A stretch of DNA of 64,000 nt from Uranotaenia lowii (lineage: Eukaryota; Arthropoda; Insecta; Diptera; Culicidae). Each line of letters begins with the position of its first letter. Position 1 is the first letter of the stretch. The notes below the pieces were generated by a model, which worked only from the letters and a program-made list of their open reading frames with translations, was not told the origin of the DNA and searched no databases. Position numbers and translations under genes: made by a program. The stretch covers positions 152,088,843 to 152,152,842 of the forward strand of contig NC_073693.1 of assembly GCF_029784155.1 (NCBI RefSeq), in the 5' to 3' direction. Of the stretch, positions 55,836 through 64,000 are shown piece by piece.

Positions 55836-56868
55836 CCGTCAAACGGGGCATCATGCAACAGCAGGGTTGGATACAACATTTGTATATCACATCACTTATT
55901 CAATTTTTAATTTAATATAAATGTTGATCGATCTCATCACTATTGGTCACCCTGAATGAATACGAAATAAAATTTCTCTTTTAGTTTCGGACGTCCTACA
56001 AGAAACAAGTTTCTATTCTTATCCGTGAAGGTCCTGAACAAAACAAATGTAATAGAATTATCAATAACAATTTGATAACGACATAGCTTATCACATCGTG
56101 GGAGAGATTTTTTTAGGTTTATGATTCTTATGAAAAATTTGAAAAATCGAGCAAATGATGTACAAATTTTTACATTTTTCGATGCCTCAAAAAACTTAAC
56201 CCAGTAAATATGGTGGATTGGCTTAATGATATCAGCTACCAACTATATATTGTTTTTAAATCTCATATTAATACTGTTGGTATTAAAATATTTTTCGGAC
56301 AAACCCAAAACTTTTAAATAAATAAAAAAAAATTTGATGCGGTAAAATGCATCAGAATGCAGTTAAAATATTCACCGTTTAAATCTCGTTTCCATATGCT
56401 TGAAAATGATTGTTTTTCACTACGCGTTCATGGCGCGTTTGTTAATTTCATCCATAGAAACATACTTTTTAAGATTTCAGCTAGTAAGATTTTTTGAAGT
56501 ATAATTTTACTCCTAAATGTATGCAGCACCTTATGCTTTTTTTAACATTTTTGATAGAAAATATGTAAAATTTAATTCGAACAAAACCGAAAATTACTGA
56601 AATTGGCGCATTATGCTATAGGACATCACAAATATACCAAAACTATAAATTTTCAAATGTTTTTATTTGATTATCATTGAAAACAAAGTTTGTTGCAACT
56701 TACCCCCTTTTTCTTAGTAGGGTGAAAATCGCTAGTTTTTGTAAATTTAAAAATAACTGATGAAACCAATAATTTTTATGAAAACGTCAATTTGATGTCT
56801 CATCAGCCTAAAAACTTTTGATGTACAAGCGGTATGATTATCTAGGGATATTAAATTTTTAGAAACCC
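55836..56868 (-). mobile_element. family D element, copy 3
   Basis: In reverse orientation this matches copy 2 almost throughout: the terminal CCGTCAAACGGGGCATCATG at 55836 with TA before it, TTGTATATCACATCA, TTTGATGCGGTAAAATGC, and TTTTGATGTACAAG near the other end. The distal terminal 40 or so bases are missing near 56868. It is diverged from copy 2 by perhaps 20-25 per cent, suggesting an old family. Confidence 0.72.
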
Positions 56869-57039
56869 CCCGGTACCCATAAAATTTCATACAGTGTCTC
56901 AAATTAAGCAATTGTCAAATTCTTCGCTTTTTAAAGAAATTCTATCAATGCGACTATTTTTATATTAACTTTTTATAAACATTTTTAAAGCATCATTTCG
57001 TTTACTTGAGGAATTGTGTTTTTAATGACTAATAGGACT

Positions 57040-57760
57040 TTAAAAGTTATTTGTATCTATATCCATATAAAAAGCAATTTCGGTGGGTTTGTTTGTTTGT
57101 TTGACCTCTACAGGCTCAGCCGTCTTAAGAGCTAGAGAGCTGAAATTTGGCATGGATACTCATCTGGACCATTAATGATAAAAATGTTTTCAGATTTTCG
57201 GATAAACCCTTCTGAAAGGGATCGTCCACACAAGATAAATATTGTTTATGCGATATTGACGTTATTTTTTGTTGGATTGTGGTGAAATGTTGGAATTGAA
57301 TTTAAGGTGGGGGGTCGGCAAAAGGGGTCGTCCATACACACTTTTACTTGTGTTTGCAATATTGACGTTGTTAAACATTAGATTATTTGTACAAATGGAA
57401 TTTGTACATGGAAGTTTTGAGACTCGAGCAATTGATTGCAGGAGTCAAAATTTAGGTCAGGGACTGGCAAAAGGCGTCGTCCGTACAACACAAGTACGGT
57501 TTTAGTGATAATGTCGTCATTATACATCGGATTGAGATGAAAATCGACACACTTGAGTTTTCAGCTACGAGCAATCGATTTCACTACGGACAATTGATTT
57601 ACATAAGTAGTCGAATTTTTGGGCAAGGGTCGGCGAAATGGGTCGTCCATAGTTGTTTTCACGGATTTTTTAGGGACAGACAATCGATTTCAACTGTCAT
57701 ATTTTGGATCGGAGGTTGGTAAAAGGGGTTGTCCATACTGATTGTTCACCCAGATAACCA
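57040..57760 (+). repeat. repeat terminus followed by a diverged tandem array
   Basis: 57060-57190 begins TATCCATATAAAAAGCAATT, then GGGTTTGTTTGTTTGTTTG and GGCTCAGCCGTCTTAAGAGC. This is a layout like the inverted end of the 47738-49673 repeat. From 57200 follow five units each containing a variant of GGCAAAAGGGGTCGTCCATA, at about 57207, 57312, 57463, 57627 and 57714, with GCAATCGATTTCA-type blocks between. Related units appear at 61960-62400 beyond the LINE. Confidence 0.6.
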
Positions 57761-58210
57761 TTTGGTGGGTATTTCGAATATGCAACACAAATACATAAAC
57801 GTGCAAATATATCTACGTGTAAACATATCGTATATAATGCAGCAAAACCAGTATATACGTATTATTTTGGAGGCCATATAGATACATTGGCACATATATT
57901 CTTGATTTGGATTGTATTGATTGTACGATTTGTCATGCGAATCATTGACGACTACCCTGTTTTTTTTTTTGGAATATACTATGACAATTTACATCATCAT
58001 ATATATGATTGAGGTTGTAATCGTGTAGGTCTTCGCTCAATATGCGATTAGGAATATCTTTATAAACGACATTTTTCGTAACAATATGGAAAGTTTGCGA
58101 CTTATTTGGTCGTCTTCTGCGACTTGAGTGCAGGGCTCTCATTTTCCGTCAGTTGAATTTAAATAAGATTATTTCAAAGCGCTTTTTTGCTGTCAAATTA
58201 AAGTTTATAT
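57761..58210. other. repeat-like flank, rich in TACGAT-type motifs
   Basis: Non-coding sequence with many ATACG, CGTAT and ATATATG motifs. Composition is similar to 61370-61960, so it may be part of the same repeat that hosts the LINE. Confidence 0.4.
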
Positions 58211-58213
58211 CGT

Positions 58214-61200
58214 ACAATTTTTTTTTTTTTTTACTTTATTCCATTTAAAAAAAACCGAAGAAGTTTAAAAAAAACTGTTGACGGTCCTATACGGTGTTAC
58301 AATTCCAGTGTTGTGTGTGTTTGCTTAAGCACTATGCTATCATTTTATTTTTAGATTTTCGAAGCTGCCTTTGAGGAGGAAGGGAGGGGTAGGAAGTAAA
58401 GGATTGGGTTCGATGGTGGGAGGTGGTATAAGGCTAGGGTTAGGATGCATTAAGGAGGATACTTTAAAAAATCCCACACCAGGTTGCACACGGTGTTGAA
58501 GACCATTTCCTGTCCTCTCCTCCCAAGAGCCCATAGTAAAGGCAAGATATACCGCGCTTGCCACGCGTTACTTCGGTAGGAGTACAATTTCTTGGGAGGT
58601 CCGTGCAGTATAAAGATTGTGATTTTGGTTTGAGAAGCACAGTAAAATCACACCCCTCCACTAGCCATACTATCTATGTACAGTATGGTTTCGTAAGAGT
58701 GGGTGGACCCTACTGTGCTGAGAGTCATTAATGTTTGACTGGTTAGTATTTGAATATAGGAACATTTTTACTTTATTCTTAAATACTGTAAAGCTAGGTG
58801 TACTTTTTATTTCGTTGGGTAACGAGTTGAATATGCTTATACCTTTGTTCACTACACTGTTTTGAGCAAATGAAGTTCGAAATCTTCTAGTAAGGAGATT
58901 AACATGAGCCGAACTTCTCGTGTAATGTGAACGAATTTCTGATGTAACTGTAATATCTAGTTGGTGTTTGATAATATTATTCAAAACTTTGTAGATATAC
59001 AAACACAATTCGAGCATAATTAGCATATCTAAAGATAGCACTCTGGAATTGTAAAGCTGAAGGGTAGGATGTAGTATAGGAAGGTTTCTTATAATCTTTA
59101 TGGCTTTATTTTGCAAGATACGGATAGGTTGCAAATTCATGCTAGCACTGCTACCCCATATGGAGTTCATATACGCAATATGAGGATGGATGAAAGCAAA
59201 GTATATATTCCAAGCAGTACTTTCAGTTATAATTGACCGTGTTTTTTTCAGCGCAAATAGGTACGGTGTTATTTTGGAGCAAACCTTTTTTGTTTGAATA
59301 TTCCATTTCATATTTTCGTCTACATACAGACCTAAATATTTTACTGTATTAACTTGTTGCACTAGAGATCCTCGCACAGAGATCTGTAGGGTTTGGGTAC
59401 TACCTCGGAGATTAAATAATATGAAGTTGGTTTTGTTCAGGTTCATTTCCATATGATTAGATAGGAAATAGTCGACTAATATTTCAAGATCATGTTCTAT
59501 GCTTCGTTTTAATGTAACCAAATCTTCAGAATTATATAAGATTGTAGCATCATCAGCATAAAGCTGCAGTTTCCCTACTAGGGGCAATGTGAAAATGCTA
59601 TTGATGTAAATGATAAACAACAATGGACCCAAAATGGATCCTTGAGGAACTCCGTGTTTGATAGTCTGTAGTGAACTGGTAATATTGTTAATCTTTACTG
59701 CTTGTTTTCGATTGTGTAGATAGGATTGCATAAAGAGCTGAGCATCTTCAGAAAAACCAATATCAGAGAGCTTTTTGACCAGTAACTTATGGTGAACAGA
59801 GTCAAAAGCTTTTTTAACATCTATAAATACACATGCTACAAATTTAGCTTTGTCTAATCCACTTGAGATTCCATCTACTAGGTTGATGGCAGCAGATAAG
59901 GTATTAGACTTCGGTACGAAACCATATTGATTGGGGTGAATAATATTATTTACGATACAGAAATCTTGTATCTGTGCATATAATATTTTCTCAAATGGTT
60001 TGGAAAACGCATTTAGTACTGATATCGGACGGTAATTGCCAAGAGCAGTTTTATCGGCCGATTTATAAACTGGTATTACTTTTGCAAGTTTCAAAACATC
60101 AGGGAAATTACTATTGATTATACAGTCATTTATAAGAGCCGTATACTTTGAAAGGTAGAGCCTTTTGAATTTTTTCATAAATTTCGTTGAAATTCTGTCT
60201 AAGCCAGTGGCTGCATTGTTATCAAGTTCATCAATGAAATTTGAAATACGGCTTTGCAGTACAGTAGAAAAATTAAATATAGGATGTAGAACGTTTCTGT
60301 CTAAGACAAATGATTCCGTTGGTTCGGGAATTGCATCACATACATCAAGGTAGTAATTATTAAAAGCATTAGCTACTTTTGTCTCATCTGAATCCAAATC
60401 GTTTTTGATAATGATTGTATGTTTTAATGTATCCTTTGTTCCTGATTTGTTGAAAACTAATTCGTTTATTTGTTGCCACAGCAGTTTAGGATTTTTCAAG
60501 TTATTCTGTATTTTAGAATCGTAGTAATGTTTTTTAGAGAGTTTAATTTTATTGCTCAACAAGTTTCGGATCTGTTTATATTCGGATTCAATCGTTCTAT
60601 CGTTTTTTAGAGCATCGTACAATTTTCGCTTTTTTGAAATCAAACACAAGATTTCCTGTGTTATGTATGGTTTTTTAGTTTTATTTTTGTTTCTGATCGG
60701 TATTGTTTTTGTATTAAGTGCAACTACATTTCCATAATGATCAATGAAACGTTCAAAGTTTTCAACATAATCCACATTAAGATCCGAGTCAGATATATTT
60801 TCATACCTCATTATAGTTTTAACAGGTTGGCTAGGTTTTACGGTAGGTGTTTGTTGATTGACCGACAGAATGATGGTTTTATGGTCGGATAAGTCTGGAT
60901 CTCTTTCAAGTAACGTAAAATGAAAGTTTAGCGAACACAGATCGGTTAAAACATAATCGATTACAGTAGAAATAGTATTGGAGACTCTTGTAGCATATTT
61001 TCGATCAATAGGGTTCAGAATCATAAATCCATTGCCCTGAACTGTGCTACAATAATTGAGTACCGTTGTATCATTATTGTCGAGAAGATTAATATTAAAA
61101 TCTCCGAAAACTAAGCTTTTTGGGTGACTTTGAAGCAACAAATCAAGGTGGTCTAAATAGAGTTGAACACTTCTCCCAGGGTTATATGTTCCAAAAAGGT

Positions 61201-61320
61201 TGATTTTGTACTCTGGCAGGTTCACAATCAGAAAGTCTGATTCATATTCATGTTTCATATAAACAGTATGAGCATTCAAACGATCATTAATAAAAATTTT
61301 ATTATTAGTCTGATTGCTGA
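58214..61320 (-). mobile_element. CR1/L2/jockey-superfamily LINE, 5'-truncated
   Basis: On the minus strand the element ends with an AATAAAG signal (58235-58242) and a poly(A) run of about 14 (58217-58231). The 3' UTR is about 440 bp. The 5' end lies within the endonuclease, near 61300-61320. The coding part has one uninterrupted frame, which is rare among the elements of this window and suggests a young copy. Flanking tandem repeats on both sides indicate insertion into a repeat array. No target duplication was recognised. Confidence 0.85.
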
Positions 61321-61330
61321 ATTTTTTCAT
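58670..61330 (-). CDS. LINE endonuclease-reverse transcriptase, 886-codon open frame
   Basis: The frame opens at MKKFSNQTNN; genuine similarity probably begins at FINDRLNAHTVYMKHE (residue 13 on), so the first third of the endonuclease is missing. Remaining motifs: LVFGDFNINLLD (GDFN at 76-79), STVIDYVLTD (121-130), DPDLSDHK (SDH 148-150). The reverse transcriptase follows: LAKVIPVYKSADKTALGNYR (415-434), PISVLNAFSKPFEKIL, QYGFVPKSNTLSAAINLV (468-485), ACVFIDVKKAFDSVHHKLL (motif A), HGVPQGSILGPLLFIIYIN (motif B, 559-577), LQLYADDATILY (motif C, YADD 591-594), VKYLGLYVDENMKWN. The end carries RRFRTSFAQNSVVNKGIS and IFNSLPNEIK, typical of CR1/L2-like proteins. The RT looks catalytically complete, but without an intact endonuclease or 5' UTR it is probably not mobile. 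Confidence 0.88.
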   Translation of the reverse strand: MKKFSNQTNNKIFINDRLNAHTVYMKHEYESDFLIVNLPEYKINLFGTYNPGRSVQLYLDHLDLLLQSHPKSLVFGDFNINLLDNNDTTVLNYCSTVQGNGFMILNPIDRKYATRVSNTISTVIDYVLTDLCSLNFHFTLLERDPDLSDHKTIILSVNQQTPTVKPSQPVKTIMRYENISDSDLNVDYVENFERFIDHYGNVVALNTKTIPIRNKNKTKKPYITQEILCLISKKRKLYDALKNDRTIESEYKQIRNLLSNKIKLSKKHYYDSKIQNNLKNPKLLWQQINELVFNKSGTKDTLKHTIIIKNDLDSDETKVANAFNNYYLDVCDAIPEPTESFVLDRNVLHPIFNFSTVLQSRISNFIDELDNNAATGLDRISTKFMKKFKRLYLSKYTALINDCIINSNFPDVLKLAKVIPVYKSADKTALGNYRPISVLNAFSKPFEKILYAQIQDFCIVNNIIHPNQYGFVPKSNTLSAAINLVDGISSGLDKAKFVACVFIDVKKAFDSVHHKLLVKKLSDIGFSEDAQLFMQSYLHNRKQAVKINNITSSLQTIKHGVPQGSILGPLLFIIYINSIFTLPLVGKLQLYADDATILYNSEDLVTLKRSIEHDLEILVDYFLSNHMEMNLNKTNFILFNLRGSTQTLQISVRGSLVQQVNTVKYLGLYVDENMKWNIQTKKVCSKITPYLFALKKTRSIITESTAWNIYFAFIHPHIAYMNSIWGSSASMNLQPIRILQNKAIKIIRNLPILHPTLQLYNSRVLSLDMLIMLELCLYIYKVLNNIIKHQLDITVTSEIRSHYTRSSAHVNLLTRRFRTSFAQNSVVNKGISIFNSLPNEIKSTPSFTVFKNKVKMFLYSNTNQSNINDSQHSRVHPLLRNHTVHR

Positions 61331-62640
61331 CGTTCACATAGTTATTGTAGTACCTAGACTTGATCTCCTGACGATACGATCTGCAGCTCATGATGGTTCC
61401 TCGACGCTATCTGGAATATGTAAATTCAAAGGAATTTGCTTCAAAGGCATTAAACCAAAAGCAAATCGTATATTTCTACAACTAAAATCGTTTGAATCGT
61501 AGAACACGTCATCAATTATCTAAAAGTGGGCCAACATTTTGAAGACTCCTTAAATACGATTCCAATCATCGATGTCTCATTATCATAAACGATTTGTATT
61601 TTTCTACGATTGCCAGCAAATACGTTTTACAAACATCAGACATGTGAATTAATTTGCAAAGATATACGATTGCATGCACATTATTACGAATCAATGCAGT
61701 TATGCATAGCACGACAAAATCTGTCAATCACGGCTGATCATCGTATATCGGTCGTTTTACGTTTTTTTTGTGAAATTTCGTACACAAAGGTCGAGTTCAA
61801 ATTACATAAATACGAGTCTCTCTTCTTGTCGTATTAAAATCATGCAATGCATTTAAATACGATAAAGAATATGCATGGGTCGCACATTGTAGGTGCAGAT
61901 ATACGAAAATGAGTTTAAATAACATTCTATATGATATAATCTGCAAAATAAAATACGACTTCTGGTTGTCTGGGCACTGTTTTTGCGATATTTTCGTGAT
62001 TATACATCGCATTTTAATGAAAATATGCATATGAGAGTTTTACAGCATAGGCAATTGATTTCAGGTGTAAAATGTTGGACAAATAACCGGCAAAAAGGTG
62101 ATCCATAACATTAATTCAATGTTTTTATAATAATTTCGTTATTATGTATCAGATTAAGACGAAAATTCATACATGAGAGTTGTGCAGGACGAGAAATCCA
62201 TTAGATGTTAAAAATATAATTGCTTTATTATCCACGGGATGATGACGAAAATTTAAACACGGGGTTTAAAAACGGAATTTCGATTCCTTTTTTCGATTGG
62301 CTTTTATATTTTTTTAAAATAATTGTGTTACTTTACATCAGATCGAGATGAGAATTCATGCACGAGAGTTTTACAGCACGGACCAGTTTACCCTCTGAAA
62401 GCCACGTTTATTGTTGCGCTGAAAAATTTAGAGCAGCTTACATATAACAACTGTTGTTCCTCGAAAAACTGCAAAGAAGAGGAGAAGTTTTCGACATCAT
62501 AAAGTGTGTACTTCAGTGCTTCTTCGGTTGTAGTTATTGCACAATTCAACAAATGTTTCGTAAATTTCGAAAAATATTACGACTGACTTATAGCTTTATT
62601 ATCGAAAGTTTTTGGAAAAATTATTCACACAAATAGCTGA
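61331..62640. repeat. repeat-like flank and second part of the diverged array
   Basis: 61370-61960 is rich in TACGATT and CGTAT motifs. 61980-62400 has three units marked by TGATTATACATCGCATTTTA, TTATTATGTATCAGATTAAG and TTACTTTACATCAGATCGAG, about 160-180 bp apart. Each is followed by GAAAAT or GAGAATTCATGCA and GAGAGTTTTACAGCA-type strings. They match the spacer blocks of the 57200-57760 array. Non-coding. Confidence 0.55.
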
Positions 62641-64000
62641 GATATTTCAAGTTAAGCAACATGGAAGAAGAATTCGAATTGTTAGATTATTATATTTTGA
62701 AAAAAATTGCGTAAGTTAAAAAAAGGATTTCCAAAAAAAAGCTTTTGTCAGTTTATTTCATGGCATTTGATCCAAATGAGATTTAGAATACGACGTCGAT
62801 TAAGTGACCATCCCCAGTTGATAAGCAAGAAGCAGCTCCTTCGCGAGCATTCTGCATACCTTTGGCCAGAATTAGACTTGCTTGTAGTTCGTCAACGTTT
62901 TTGGTGTCCTGGCGTTAATTTCACTTTTAAAATATGTTCTCAGAAAAAAGTGTGGTACCATTTAATTCTGAGAACGAGGAGGACAGTTAATATCACCATG
63001 CTTTGAGACAGTGATTTTAACGGTAAGCACGCATAGTTTTCACAACTAAACGATCGTTTTTTATTTAAAGCACTAACATTTCAGCGCGTTCTTTTGGTCT
63101 GTATCGACTCATAGCTTAAATGGTATCGTAACTGGGAGAACATTGATTTTTTTTTTATTCATTTTCGAATATTTTGGAAAGGGTTGCTTTTTTAAACACT
63201 TTATAGTTTTAAATAACTAAAGCGAGGAGTAATGAAAAGCACTATATTCAAACGATAGCAGAATATTCAAACGACGTAAGTGGCTATAACTAAATTTTTG
63301 TTTCATCATTTAGTTTAGAAAACATTTTTCAGATATTTTAACTTAAGACTTAGTTAACGATGATTATCTGCACAAATTTCGTGTTAATCAAAGTTACCCT
63401 GATGATCAAAGTTTCCCCAGTTTAGGGTTCTTAATAACGTTTCGAAATTACTTTTATACGTCGAAATCGACTAAAACTGGTGGAGTTATTCGACTTTCAA
63501 ATCAGTTTGGCATAAAAAAATTTGAACTCATCAAATTGAAACATAATTCACGAAATTGCTAATTTATTTCTATACCATTAAGAAAATTCCAACTAAATAA
63601 ACACACATAGTTTTTTGAGTGCAGGAAGATGTTTTTAGATTATTAATTGTGAGATTAAAAATAGGTAGAAACTATAGCGATTATCAAAAAATAAAATATC
63701 TAAAAACAAGGGTTTGTTTTGTTTTTCAAACTTTTCTGTATATCTACTCTGATATCTATGATTTCTTACAGATCAAAGCCCAACTCATATGGGCTGTTCC
63801 TCATGAATTTTCAAGTATTTTTGGCAAATATGAGATCAACTGAACTAATCTCTGTTCTGCACAATGAGTTTTTGTGAGAAAAGTCCATTTTTCTTGAATA
63901 TTTTACTACGAGAGTGCTAGCAAGCCAATATAAAACGATAATTTTAATGAAATATGCAAATAAAAATTATTGTATAGCTTATAGTTTAATTTCTGTAATT
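62641..64000. other. non-coding stretch, nothing recognised
   Basis: AT-rich sequence to the end of the window. No gene, RNA or element boundary found. Confidence 0.45.

Noticed and set aside
1..64000. CRISPR array, bacterial operon or phage-like system
   Set aside because: No direct repeats with regular unique spacers, no Shine-Dalgarno-led gene clusters; the content is eukaryotic transposons.

Overview
This 64 kb window looks like gene-poor, AT-rich nuclear DNA from an insect. A mosquito or related lower dipteran is the best guess. The basis is several non-LTR retrotransposon families, tRNA-derived SINEs, many TIR elements (often with TA target duplications), Ty1/copia and mariner remnants, a 58-bp intron-like gap, and the lack of any operon-like layout. 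No host protein-coding gene could be identified with confidence. There is one assembly gap (500 N, 15600-16099) next to an (AG)n microsatellite. All family names here rest on reading motifs by eye, with no database search.

Layout. 1-5.3 kb: TIR elements (a TA-flanked MITE, two direct copies of 'family D', one hAT-like MITE with a perfect 8-bp duplication). 5.3-9.75 kb: a broken single-ORF LINE ('element A', minus strand) split by a DNA element ('E') that itself carries a MITE, and by a likely solo LTR. 11.1-20.5 kb: copies of a second single-ORF LINE ('element B'). These are a 5' part (11.1-12.9 kb), a 3' fragment (16.3-16.9 kb) and a nearly complete copy with target duplications (17367-20504). 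The last copy is broken by one nonsense codon and by a 55-bp scrap of element A's 3' tail. 22.2-33.5 kb: a tRNA-Arg-like SINE, a decayed mariner, and a further minus-strand B copy. That B copy is dissected by a 1.2 kb insertion holding gene-like sequence and by a 7.56 kb hAT-bordered block containing another SINE copy and a jockey-type LINE.

33.5-47.7 kb: mostly non-coding. It holds small B fragments, a PIF/Harbinger-like bordered element (36843-39128) with an exon-intron-like remnant, two strong hairpins, long-TIR elements, the 3' end of a Ty1/copia element with its polypurine tract and LTR start, and a GC-richer exon-like block near 42 kb. 47.7-57.8 kb: an unclassified 1.9 kb repeat, an array of about 250-bp units with foldback structure (50.7-52.2 kb), a MITE with 7-bp duplications, a third D copy and a diverged tandem array. 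58.2-61.3 kb: a 5'-truncated CR1/L2/jockey-superfamily LINE with a long open frame of 886 codons.

The insertions give a partial relative order. B is older than element A's tail scrap and older than the hAT-bordered block. A is older than E, and E is older than its internal MITE. The genes do not act together in a pathway; the window is a layered transposon graveyard with at least two relatively young LINE copies.
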